From positions 124,001-188,000 of the forward strand of contig NZ_QDKO01000010.1 in the NCBI RefSeq assembly GCF_003094615.1: a stretch of DNA of 64,000 nt, given 5' to 3'. The position numbers and the translations under genes were made by a program. Shown one piece after another: positions 18,397 through 25,995 of the stretch (the first letter of the stretch is position 1; every line of letters begins with the position of its first letter). The notes under the pieces were generated by a model that was not told the origin of the DNA, searched no databases, and worked only from the letters and a program-made list of their open reading frames with translations. This DNA comes from Caulobacter radicis (GTDB taxonomy: Bacteria > Pseudomonadota > Alphaproteobacteria > Caulobacterales > Caulobacteraceae).

Positions 18397-18591
18397 ATGA
18401 CCTTGAAGAAGACCATCGCCCTGGGCCTTGGCCTGGGAAGTTGCAGCCTTGTGGTCGCCGGCGTGCTGGCGACCGGCGTTCTGGCCCCGCCGTCCGCGCC
18501 CGACGCGATGACCAGCGAGCCCGTCGAGCTGCGCGCGCCCCTGGCGCCGGCCGAGCAGAGCACGCCCCTGCCCAAGCAGTACGAGGTCTGA
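18397..18591 (+). CDS. Small secreted or membrane-anchored hypothetical protein
   Basis: 64 residues from ATG 18397, the start of a clear hydrophobic signal or anchor (MTLKKTIALGLGLGSCSLVV then AGVLATGVLA). A short Pro/Ala-rich polar tail (PLAPAEQSTPLPKQYEV) follows. The GSC within the hydrophobic stretch is not a good lipobox. No domain is recognisable. A longer frame back to 18301 is possible but has no ribosome binding site. It stands alone between a hairpin region and a degenerate family B repeat. Confidence 0.6.
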   Translation: MTLKKTIALGLGLGSCSLVVAGVLATGVLAPPSAPDAMTSEPVELRAPLAPAEQSTPLPKQYEV

Positions 18592-18612
18592 GGCTCGAAG
18601 CCTCTCCAGCCT

Positions 18613-18779
18613 CCCGTCATTCCCGGCCTTGTGGCGGTTGGCGCCGTCTGGAATCCCTTTCTCTTAGAGAGAGGGATTTGATGTCTGCCTCCCACCCTTT
18701 GCGGACATTGATGGTGTCCGCTCACTGGGGCTGTGTCGGTAGCGGTGGAGGTTCCCGGTTCCGAGGCGGGAAAGACGGG
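18613..18779. repeat. Degenerate family B palindromic element
   Basis: The left end CCCGTCATTCCCGGCCTTG and right end GGCGGGAAAGACGGG match the family B ends with several changes. The interior contains CCCTTTCTCTTAGAGAGAGG, which is reminiscent of family D. It accounts for most of the gap between the 64-residue ORF and the histidine kinase gene. Confidence 0.6.
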
Positions 18780-18793
18780 TAGATGAGCTAAGG

Positions 18794-20293
18794 CTAAGGC
18801 TTCGACTTCGCCGGCTCGCCCTCTTCAGGCGCAGGCGCCGGCTCCGGAACCCCCGCGAGGGTCAGGTCGAACACCGAGCCGCCGGGGCCGGTTTCCACCA
18901 GCGCCAGATCCCCGCCGTGGCCCTGGGCCAACTCGCGGGCGATGGCCAGGCCAAGGCCCGTGCCGCCGCGGCGCACAGAACCCACGAACGGCTGGAACAG
19001 GTTGGCCCGCGCCCGGGCCGGCACGCCGGGACCGTCGTCCGAAAGCCTGAGATGGCTCATGCCGTCGGCGCGGCGCAGCTCCACGAACACCCGCCCCTTG
19101 CCGCTGCGGTCGGGCGCGCCTTCGATGGCCTCGCGGGCGTTGCGCAGCAGGTTGGTGAGGATACGGTGCAGCTGGTCGGGATCGGCCTGGATCTGCTCGC
19201 GCGGGTCGATCACCGTCTCCAGGGCCACGCCCTGCGGGGTGAGGCCGGAGTCCTCGGCCGCCATCTCCAGCGCCGCGCGCAGGCCCACGGTGCGGATCAC
19301 CGGCGCCGGCTCCTTGGACTTGCCGTAGGCCATGACGTCGCTGGCCAGGGTGATGGCGCGGTCGAGCGCCCGTTCCAGGCGCGGCAGGGCCTGGGCCACC
19401 TTGGGGTCGCCCAGGGCGGCCAGGCGATCCGAGGCCATCTGGGCGCTGGTCAGCATGTTGCGCAGGTCGTGATTGATCTTGGCCACCGCCTCGCCGAGGG
19501 CCGCCAGGCGGGCCTTGGCCTGCAGGGCGGTGCGCAGGTCGGTCTGCATGGCGTCGAGCTCGGCCTCGGCGCGGCCGATCTCGTCGCGGCGGCGCGACAC
19601 CACGACGCGGGCTTCGGGATCCTCGGGATCGGCGCGGAAGCGCTCCATGGCCTTGGTGATGCGCTGCATGGGCCGCACCAGCAGGAAGTTCAGCGACAGG
19701 TAGATCAGGCCCCCGGCCAGGCCGGCGGCGAACAGGGTCACGCCCGCCAGGCGCCAGAAGTTGGCGATCAGGTGGGCCTTCAGCGGGGCGTCGGGCAGCA
19801 CGATCTCGACGAACTCGGCCTCCTGGCGGAAGCGCGGCTCGGCCATCACCCGCACCAGGCTGCCGGGCTTGCTCTTCAGGGTGAAGAACGGGGCGGCCAG
19901 CCATGAGCCGGGGTTCTGGCCGCGCAGGTCGACGAGATAGGGCTGTTCGATGGCGCGCGGTTCGGTGGGCAGAACAAGGCGGCGCGCGCCGTCGACCTGA
20001 AGGGCCACGATGACGACGCCGGCCTGGTCGAGCAGGCGCTGCGAGACCTGGTCGGTGACGCGGCGCTCGGGGTCGGCGTCGGCGATGGTCGAGGCCAGTT
20101 CGGCCGCGCGCACCCGGTCGAGCAGCCACTGCTTTTCCAGGTCGGCCAGGGCCGGCGGCAGGATGAAGGCGCCGGCCAGGAACACGAACAGGGCGGTCAG
20201 GAGCAGCAGGCGCGCCGACAGGCCGCCGGGCCACGGAAGGCGTCTTCCGGGCGGCTTGTCGGGAGCGGCGGGCGGCGTGACCGGTTCGGCCAT
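18794..20293 (-). CDS. Membrane sensor histidine kinase
   Basis: A 499-residue protein. TM1 is at about 25-48, then a periplasmic sensor region of about 140 residues, TM2 (about 183-207), and HAMP (about 208-262, LLVRPMQRITKAMERF). The dimerisation domain contains the phospho-acceptor box INHDLRNMLTSAQMASDRL, where H is followed by D as in the NtrB/PhoR-like HDLRN subgroup. The catalytic domain has N-box LHRILTNLLRNAREA, SDDGPGVP and RRGGTGLGLAIA. No response-regulator gene is next to it, so its partner is elsewhere. It is the last gene of an operon with sixA-like, DUF952, pyrD and TVP38 genes, 9 nt after the TVP38 stop. Confidence 0.93.
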   Translation of the reverse strand: MAEPVTPPAAPDKPPGRRLPWPGGLSARLLLLTALFVFLAGAFILPPALADLEKQWLLDRVRAAELASTIADADPERRVTDQVSQRLLDQAGVVIVALQVDGARRLVLPTEPRAIEQPYLVDLRGQNPGSWLAAPFFTLKSKPGSLVRVMAEPRFRQEAEFVEIVLPDAPLKAHLIANFWRLAGVTLFAAGLAGGLIYLSLNFLLVRPMQRITKAMERFRADPEDPEARVVVSRRRDEIGRAEAELDAMQTDLRTALQAKARLAALGEAVAKINHDLRNMLTSAQMASDRLAALGDPKVAQALPRLERALDRAITLASDVMAYGKSKEPAPVIRTVGLRAALEMAAEDSGLTPQGVALETVIDPREQIQADPDQLHRILTNLLRNAREAIEGAPDRSGKGRVFVELRRADGMSHLRLSDDGPGVPARARANLFQPFVGSVRRGGTGLGLAIARELAQGHGGDLALVETGPGGSVFDLTLAGVPEPAPAPEEGEPAKSKP

Positions 20294-20302
20294 TCGTCTG
20301 GG

Positions 20303-21037
20303 TTACTTCACGTCGGCGGCGGGGGCAACGCGGCGCCTGCGCGCGGCCTTCCAAAGCGGGGGCAGCAGGGCCAGCACGCCCAGGCCGATGATCGGCATGT
20401 AGATGCGCGGCGAGGCCAGGGTGGCCAGCGTCACCGGGTCGCCTTCGGCGAACAGGTGGCCAAGGCCCGAGCCGATCCCGGCATAGACGAAGGAGCTGGG
20501 CGCCATGCCCATAACCGAGGCCAGCAGGTAGGTGCGCAGCGGGATCTTCATCAGGCCCGAGGCGACATTGACCAGCAGCAGCGGGAAGGCCGGGATCAGC
20601 CGCAGGGTCAGCAGGTAGGAAAAGGCGTCGGCCTTGAAACCGTCCTCGATCCGCGTCAGCAGGGCCCCGGGCTTGCGGCGCAGGAAGTCGCCGAAGGCGG
20701 TGCGGCAGGCGGCGTAGACCACGGTCGAGCCGCCGGTCACCCCGGTCAGGGCCAGGAACCCGCCCAGCGGTCCGAACAGAAAGCCGGCGCTGAGCGACAG
20801 GATCAGCGCGCCGGGCAGCGAGACCGACACCGTGGCGATATAGATCACCACGTAGATCAGCGCGCACTGCAGCGGGTGATGGTGGGCGAAGGCCTGCAGC
20901 GCCTCGCCCTCGGCCTGAAGGGTCTCGAGCGACAGCTTGCCGGCGAGGCCCGACGCCAGAGCCGCCACGAGCAGCAGCGCCAGGACCGCCAGCGGTCCGA
21001 AGCGTCGCAGCCAGGCCAGGCTCTGGTCAGGGGTCAT
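20303..21037 (-). CDS. TVP38/TMEM64 (SNARE-associated, DedA-like) membrane protein
   Basis: A 244-residue protein whose ATG (21037) overlaps the pyrD stop as ATGA, indicating translational coupling. It has five or six hydrophobic segments. The family core is VSLPGALILSLSAGFLFGPL, followed by GSTVVYAACRTAFGDFL and then LRLIPAFPLLLVNVASGLMK. TVP38/DedA-superfamily proteins are inner-membrane proteins implicated in lipid scrambling or transport and envelope homeostasis. The exact substrate here is unknown. Confidence 0.92.
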   Translation of the reverse strand: MTPDQSLAWLRRFGPLAVLALLLVAALASGLAGKLSLETLQAEGEALQAFAHHHPLQCALIYVVIYIATVSVSLPGALILSLSAGFLFGPLGGFLALTGVTGGSTVVYAACRTAFGDFLRRKPGALLTRIEDGFKADAFSYLLTLRLIPAFPLLLVNVASGLMKIPLRTYLLASVMGMAPSSFVYAGIGSGLGHLFAEGDPVTLATLASPRIYMPIIGLGVLALLPPLWKAARRRRVAPAADVK

Positions 21038-22101
21038 GCGGCGCCGATCGCGTCCGAAACGCTGGCGAAGCCCTCGGCCCGCAGGCGGGCGGCCAGGTCC
21101 TTCTTGATCCGCACCACCAGGCCCGGGCCGCCATAGACGAGGGCGGAATAGAGCTGCACCGCGCAGGCGCCGGCCTTGATCTTGGCCAGGGCGTCGGCGC
21201 CGCTGGCGATGCCGCCGGCTCCGATCAGCGCCACGCGGCCCTTGGCGGCGGCGTGGAACTCGGCGAGCACCCGGGTCGAGGCGACCAGCAGCGGCGCGCC
21301 CGAAAGCCCGCCGCCCTCGCCCTTCTGCGCCGACTTCAGCGTGTCGGGGCGGGCGATGGTGGTGTTGGAGACGATGATCCCGTTCAGGCCGCAGGCCAGC
21401 ACGGTCTCGACGATGGCCTCGACCTCGCCCTCTTCCAGGTCGGGCGCGACCTTGAGGAAGATCGGATAGTCGGCGCCGTCCTTCTTCAGGCCCGTCCGGG
21501 CCTGCGCGATGCGGCCCAGCAGTTCCTCCAGCGCCGCCTTGGTCTGCAGGGCGCGCAGGCCCGGCGTGTTGGGCGAGGAGATGTTGACCGTGAAGTAGTC
21601 CGACAGGCCCCACAGGCGCGTCAGGCCGGTGACGTAGTCGCCGATGCGGTCTTCGGCGTCCTTGTTGGCCCCGATGTTGGCCCCGAACACGCCCAGCCGG
21701 TCGGCGTGGGCGTGCTTGCGGGCGGCCAGGCGCGCGGCGAAGGGTTCGAGGCCCTCGTTGTTGAAGCCCATGCGGTTGATCACCGCCTGGTCCTGCGTCA
21801 GGCGGAACAGGCGCGGGCGCGGATTGCCGGCCTGGGCCAGCGGCGTGACCGTGCCGGCTTCCACGAAGCCGAAGCCGGCGGCCAGCATGGCGTCGGGAAC
21901 CTCGGCGTTCTTGTCGAAGCCGGCGGCCAGGCCCACGCAGTTGGACAGTTGCAGGCCCGCGACGCTGGTGGCCAGGATCGGATCGTCGACGCCGCCGTCG
22001 CGCGGGCCAAGGCCCCACTTCAGGCCGCGGATCGCCCAGCCGTGGGCGTCTTCGGGATCCAGCGCATGCAGGGCGCGGGCGGCGATGTCGTGCAGGGCCA
22101 T
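21034..22101 (-). CDS. pyrD: Dihydroorotate dehydrogenase (quinone), class 2
   Basis: A protein of 355 residues from ATG 22101. It oxidises dihydroorotate to orotate with electrons passed to quinone, the fourth step of pyrimidine synthesis, at the inner membrane face. Class 2 marks are the N-terminal amphipathic helices (LHDIAARALHALDPEDAHGW), VGLAAGFDKNAEV, GFVEAGTVTPLAQ, RMGFNNEG, NISSPNTPGLRALQ with the catalytic serine type, IIVSNTTIARP and GGIASGADALAKIKAGACAV. The start overlaps the upstream DUF952 stop as TGATG, and the end overlaps the TVP38 start. Confidence 0.97.
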   Translation of the reverse strand: MALHDIAARALHALDPEDAHGWAIRGLKWGLGPRDGGVDDPILATSVAGLQLSNCVGLAAGFDKNAEVPDAMLAAGFGFVEAGTVTPLAQAGNPRPRLFRLTQDQAVINRMGFNNEGLEPFAARLAARKHAHADRLGVFGANIGANKDAEDRIGDYVTGLTRLWGLSDYFTVNISSPNTPGLRALQTKAALEELLGRIAQARTGLKKDGADYPIFLKVAPDLEEGEVEAIVETVLACGLNGIIVSNTTIARPDTLKSAQKGEGGGLSGAPLLVASTRVLAEFHAAAKGRVALIGAGGIASGADALAKIKAGACAVQLYSALVYGGPGLVVRIKKDLAARLRAEGFASVSDAIGAA

Positions 22102-22439
22102 CAGGAGAGACCCAACTGCGGCACGCCGTCGGCGTCGAGCGCCAGCGGCTTTTCCGAGATCGCCTCGGACGGAGCGAGGCTGCGGAAGAGGTGCGGGAAC
22201 AGGGCCCCGCCGCGCGAGGCCTCCCACTTCAGTTCGGGGCCGAGCGCGTCGGCGTCGAAGCCGACCAGCAGCAGGTCTTCCTGGCCCTTGAAATAGAGGG
22301 CGGCGGTTTCCTGGGCCTGGTCGGCGGCGGAGAGGTGGATGTAGCCGTCGGCGTGGTCGATTGGCGCGCCGGTGAACTCGCCGGCCGCCTTGGCCGCGTC
22401 CCAGAGCGTCTTCGGAAGGATCTTGTAGACCAGGGTCAT
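22101..22439 (-). CDS. DUF952 family protein
   Basis: A 112-residue cytoplasmic protein with the compact DUF952 pattern: VYKILPKTLWDAAKAAGEFT, DHADGYIHLSAADQAQETAA, YFKGQEDLLLVGFDADAL, LKWEASRGGALFPHLFRSL. Two conserved histidines and the arginine resemble the ADP-ribosyl-transferase-like fold noted for this family, but the activity is not established. Both ends overlap neighbours (ATGA with the sixA-like gene, TGATG with pyrD). Confidence 0.92.
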   Translation of the reverse strand: MTLVYKILPKTLWDAAKAAGEFTGAPIDHADGYIHLSAADQAQETAALYFKGQEDLLLVGFDADALGPELKWEASRGGALFPHLFRSLAPSEAISEKPLALDADGVPQLGLS

Positions 22440-22948
22440 TCGCCGCCGTGCCCGCCGTGTTCGGATGCGTAGAAGACGCGCGCCAGCCGCGGGGCGCCGG
22501 ACGCGTCGATGTCGAAGACCGCCGCCGTGGCGGTGGGAAAACGGCCGCGCAGCTTGGTGAGCTCGGCGGCGTCAGCCAGCCCCCCTTGCGCCAGGCGCAG
22601 CGACAGGTCGTGCAGGCCCGGATTGTGGCCGACCACCATCACCGTGCCGGCCGGCGCGTCGGCCTCGCGCACGGCGGCCAGCACTTCCTGCGCCTCGGCG
22701 TGGTAGAGGCTGCGCAGCACCTGCGCGGTCGCGCCGGGGAAGGCGCCGGCGGCGGCCTCCCAGGTCTCGCGGGTGCGGCGGGCGGCCGAGACCAGGACGA
22801 GGTCGGGGCAAAGGCCTCGCGAAGCCAGGGCCGAGGCGATCAGCGCCACGTCCTGGCGGCCGCGCTCGGCGAGCGCGCGCTCGAAGTCGCCGCCTTGGGC
22901 GGCGTGCCGCTCGGCCTTGCCGTGGCGCATCAGGATCAGACGGTCCAT
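22436..22948 (-). CDS. SixA-like histidine phosphatase family protein
   Basis: A 170-residue protein starting at ATG 22948 (MDRLILMRHGKAE); a start four codons upstream is less likely. The catalytic RHG motif sits at residues 8-10, the second conserved arginine is in SAARRTRETWEAA, and the second histidine is in MVVGHNPGLHDLSLRLA. This is the short single-domain branch typified by SixA, which dephosphorylates phosphohistidine on HPt domains or PTS proteins. A histidine kinase at the end of the same operon makes a phosphohistidine substrate attractive (inference). First gene of the operon. Confidence 0.9.
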   Translation of the reverse strand: MDRLILMRHGKAERHAAQGGDFERALAERGRQDVALIASALASRGLCPDLVLVSAARRTRETWEAAAGAFPGATAQVLRSLYHAEAQEVLAAVREADAPAGTVMVVGHNPGLHDLSLRLAQGGLADAAELTKLRGRFPTATAAVFDIDASGAPRLARVFYASEHGGHGGE

Positions 22949-23083
22949 GACGCCCTCCATAGAGCGGTTTTAAAGCTGGGCAAATGGCGAGAAACGCCGT
23001 CTCGACGATCTCCTCTTAAGGGGCGCGGGGCCAGGCGCAAAGCGCATGGTTGACACCTTCGTCGACAGGCGGTCCAAGGCGAC

Positions 23084-24241
23084 ATGGCCGACCTTGATCT
23101 GGACGTTTCCGCGCCGCTCGGCGGCGGTGTCTGGCGCTTCCCCGCCGACCGGCCGCTGGTGCTGGATTCCGGGGCGAAGATCAGCGGTCTGGAGGTGGCC
23201 TACCAGACCTACGGCTCGCTGAACGAGGACGGGACCAACGCCGTCCTGATCTGCCACGCCCTGACCGGCGACCAGTACGTCGCTTCCACCCATCCGGCCA
23301 CCGGCAAGCCCGGCTGGTGGACGCGCCTTGTCGGGCCCGGCAGGCCGATCGACCCGGCCCGGCACTTCGTGATCTGCTCGAACGTCATCGGCGGCTGCAT
23401 GGGCTCCACGGGTCCGGCCTCGACCAACCCGGCCACCGGCGAGGCCTTCGGCCTGTCGTTCCCGATGATCACCATCGCCGACATGGTGCGGGCCCAGGCC
23501 ATGCTGATCGACGCCCTGGGGGTCGACACCCTGCTGGCGGTGGTCGGCGGCTCGATGGGCGGCATGCAGGTGCAGCAGTGGGCGGTGGACTATCCCCAGA
23601 AGCTGTTCAGCGCCGTCGTCGTGGCCTCGACCTCGCGCCACTCGGCCCAGAACATCGCCTTCCACGAGGTGGGGCGCCAGGCGATCATGGCCGATCCCGA
23701 ATGGCGCGGCGGGGCCTATGCCGCGCAAGGCGCCCGGCCCGAGAAGGGCCTGGCCGTGGCCCGCATGGCCGCCCACATCACCTACGTCTCCGAGCCGGCC
23801 CTGCAGCGCAAGTTCGGCAGAGAGCTCCAGCGCGACGGCCTGTCCTGGGGCTTCGACGCCGACTTCCAGGTCGAGAGCTACCTGCGCCACCAGGGAGCGG
23901 CGTTCGTCGACCGCTTCGACGCCAACTCCTATCTCTACATCACCCGGGCCATGGACTATTTCGACCTGGCCGCGCCGCACGGCGGGGTGCTGGCCAACGC
24001 CTTCAAGGCCGCGCGCGACGTGCGGTTCTGCGTGCTGAGCTTCACCAGCGACTGGCTGTACCCGACCTCGGAAAGCCGCCACATTGTCCGGGCCCTGACC
24101 GCCGCTGGCTGCCGCGCGGCCTTCGCCGAGATCGACAGCGACAAGGGCCACGACGCCTTCCTGCTGGACGAGCCGGTGATGGACGCGGCGCTTACGGGGT
24201 TCATGGCGTCGGTGGAACGCGAGCGGGGGATCGGGCGATGA
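23084..24241 (+). CDS. metX: Homoserine O-acetyltransferase
   Basis: A 385-residue alpha/beta-hydrolase-fold enzyme that transfers an acyl group to homoserine in methionine synthesis. The nucleophile elbow is GGSMGGMQ (Ser near residue 160), the Asp lies in [13 protein letters not shown] and the His in [21 protein letters not shown] and the conserved [14 protein letters not shown] are also present. The annotation is acetyl; some MetX proteins use succinyl-CoA, which I cannot separate here. It pairs with metW downstream, with a family A repeat between them. I see no recognisable SAM-II riboswitch in the 135-bp leader shared with the divergent sixA-like gene. Confidence 0.96.
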   Translation: MADLDLDVSAPLGGGVWRFPADRPLVLDSGAKISGLEVAYQTYGSLNEDGTNAVLICHALTGDQYVASTHPATGKPGWWTRLVGPGRPIDPARHFVICSNVIGGCMGSTGPASTNPATGEAFGLSFPMITIADMVRAQAMLIDALGVDTLLAVVGGSMGGMQVQQWAVDYPQKLFSAVVVASTSRHSAQNIAFHEVGRQAIMADPEWRGGAYAAQGARPEKGLAVARMAAHITYVSEPALQRKFGRELQRDGLSWGFDADFQVESYLRHQGAAFVDRFDANSYLYITRAMDYFDLAAPHGGVLANAFKAARDVRFCVLSFTSDWLYPTSESRHIVRALTAAGCRAAFAEIDSDKGHDAFLLDEPVMDAALTGFMASVERERGIGR

Positions 24242-24254
24242 GGGCGTCGTCCAA

Positions 24255-24390
24255 GATGCTCCCCCTGAAGGGGGAGCTGTCGGCGAAGCCGACTGAGGGG
24301 GAAGTCTCTGCGATGTCGGCCAGCGTCTCGGCAGCTGAAAACGGCCCCCCTCCGGCGCTTTGCGCCACCTCCCCCAGAGGGGGAGGATCT
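24255..24390. repeat. Family A palindromic element between metX and metW
   Basis: The ends are AGATGCTCCCCCTGAAGGGGG and AGAGGGGGAGGATCT, with internal GTCGGCGAAGCCGAC and GCGCTTTGCGC hairpins. Its right end supplies GGAGG (24382-24386), 6 nt before the metW ATG. Same family as 30262, 32494, 36601, 53627 and 54629, with a variant at 45605. Confidence 0.9.
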
Positions 24391-24392
24391 CG

Positions 24393-25055
24393 ATGACCTT
24401 CATCCGCGAGGACTTCCGCGAAATCCTGCGGCTCGTGCGCCCCGATGCGCGGGTGCTCGACGTCGGCTGCGGCGAGGGCGCGCTCCTGGAGCTGCTGACA
24501 CAGCACAAGAACGTCGACGGCCGGGGGCTGGAGATCAGCGCCCACGGCGTGGCCGCCTGCATGGCGCGGGGGCTGTCGGTGGTGCAGGGCGACGCCGACC
24601 AGGACCTCGACCACTTCCCCGACAAGACCTTCGATTACGCGGTGCTGTCCCAGACCCTGCAGGCCACGCGCAATCCGCGTCACGTGCTGGACGAACTGCT
24701 GCGGATCGCCGACCGGGCCATCGTCTCGTTCCCCAATTTTGGCCACTGGCGTGTGCGCTGGTCGCTGATCAGCCGGGGCCGGATGCCCGAGACCAAGGCC
24801 CTGCCGATGCCCTGGTGGTCGACGCCCAACATCCACCTGTGCACCCTGGCCGACTTCATGGCCCTGACCGATGACCTGGGCGTGCGGGTCGACGAAAGCG
24901 CCGCCTTCGCCGGAAACGGCCCGGCGCGGGCCATCGACCCGACCAGCTCGCTGGAGAACTGGCGCTCGGAGACCTGCCTTTTCCTGCTCAGCCGCGGAAC
25001 GCCCGCTGAGCGTGTGGAACCGAGCGCCGTTTCAGGCGATCTTCTGATCCCATGA
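24393..25055 (+). CDS. metW: Methionine biosynthesis protein MetW
   Basis: A 220-residue Rossmann-fold methyltransferase-like protein from ATG 24393. Motif I is VLDVGCGEGALLELLTQH, followed by DLDHFPDKTFDYAVLSQTLQ and SFPNFGHWRVRWSLISRGRM, all MetW signatures. MetW is required with MetX for methionine synthesis in many bacteria and is thought to activate MetX. The start is fixed by a Shine-Dalgarno contributed by the family A element. The stop overlaps the EEP gene start by 4 nt (ATGA). Confidence 0.95.
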   Translation: MTFIREDFREILRLVRPDARVLDVGCGEGALLELLTQHKNVDGRGLEISAHGVAACMARGLSVVQGDADQDLDHFPDKTFDYAVLSQTLQATRNPRHVLDELLRIADRAIVSFPNFGHWRVRWSLISRGRMPETKALPMPWWSTPNIHLCTLADFMALTDDLGVRVDESAAFAGNGPARAIDPTSSLENWRSETCLFLLSRGTPAERVEPSAVSGDLLIP

Positions 25056-25795
25056 AGCTGCGGCTGATGACCTACAACGTCCACCGTTGCGTGGGCGGCG
25101 ACCGCAGGCTCGACGTGGAACGCGTGGCCGAGGTGATCTCGGCCCACGAGCCCGACGTCGTGGCCCTGCAGGAACTCGACGTCGGCCGGCTGCGCACCGG
25201 CCATGTCGACCAGGCCCACCGCTTGGCCGAACTCCTGAAGATGGGCTTCCACTTCCACCCGGCGATGACGGTGGAGGAGGAGCTCTATGGCGACGCCATC
25301 CTCACCCACCTGCCCGAGAAGCTGATCAAGTCCGGCCCGCTGCCGTTCTATCGCGCCGTGCCGGGGCTGGAGCCGCGCGGCGCCCTGTGGGTCGAGGTGA
25401 TGGTCGCAGGCACGCCGGTGCAGATCATCAACACCCACCTTGGCCTGATCCCGCAGGAGCAGAAGCGCCAGGCCGCCGCCCTGGTCGGCGAGGCCTGGAT
25501 GTCGTCCGACCGCTGGAAGGCGCCGGGCGTGCTGCTGGGCGACTTCAACGCCACGCCCTATTCGGCCACCTATCGCCTGCTCAAGGCCGCCGCCCGCGAC
25601 GCCCAGAGCCTGGCCGCCGGCTGGGCCAAGGCGCCCACGGCGACCTTCCCGTCGACCTTCCCGTTCATGCGCATCGACCACGTCTTCCTGACCAAGGGTT
25701 TGAAGACGCTGAACGTGTTCTCCCCCTACGACGCCCTGGCGCGCGTGGCCTCCGACCACCTGCCGCTGGTGGTGGACCTGGAGATCGAGGGCTGA
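25052..25795 (+). CDS. Endonuclease/exonuclease/phosphatase (EEP) family hydrolase
   Basis: A 247-residue protein with the full EEP metal-dependent catalytic set: MTYNVHRCVGGD, VVALQELD (catalytic Glu), NTHLGLIPQEQ, LLGDFNATP (DxN), RIDHVFLT and SDHLPLVVDLEI. There is no signal peptide, so it is cytoplasmic unless exported otherwise. The family hydrolyses phosphodiesters in nucleic acids or lipids, and the substrate is unknown. It is translationally coupled to metW, which is probably an operon accident rather than a shared pathway. Confidence 0.9.
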   Translation: MKLRLMTYNVHRCVGGDRRLDVERVAEVISAHEPDVVALQELDVGRLRTGHVDQAHRLAELLKMGFHFHPAMTVEEELYGDAILTHLPEKLIKSGPLPFYRAVPGLEPRGALWVEVMVAGTPVQIINTHLGLIPQEQKRQAAALVGEAWMSSDRWKAPGVLLGDFNATPYSATYRLLKAAARDAQSLAAGWAKAPTATFPSTFPFMRIDHVFLTKGLKTLNVFSPYDALARVASDHLPLVVDLEIEG

Positions 25796-25799
25796 AGGA

Positions 25800-25995
25800 A
25801 CCCTCTCTCTTTGAGAGAGGGAGGGGCCCGCCGCGAAGCGGTGGGAGGGTGAGAGGTTTCACCCTTGGCCGAAAGGCCTCGACTTTTTCCGTCATCCCGG
25901 GATGACGATGGTTGGGCGCTTAATTCTGAGAGGGCGTACCCTCTCAGCCTCCCATGCTGCGCATGGGCCCCTCCCTCTCTCCATGAGAGAGGGAT
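25800..25995. repeat. Family D palindromic element
   Basis: The left end CCCTCTCTCTTTGAGAGAGG then GAGGGGCCCG and the right end CATGGGCCCCTCCCTCTCTC with ATGAGAGAGGGA are inverted copies. A small CGTCATCCCGGGATGACG palindrome sits near the middle. It occupies the whole gap between the EEP and phospholipase D genes (convergent 3' ends). A second copy is at 59069-59241. Confidence 0.8.

Noticed and set aside
22949..23083. SAM-II type riboswitch before metX
   Set aside because: Such elements occur before metX in other Alphaproteobacteria, but I could not find the conserved core or pseudoknot in this 135-bp leader.
25800..25995. CRISPR-like repeat at the family D element
   Set aside because: The repeated pieces are inverted, not direct, with no regular spacers and no cas genes.
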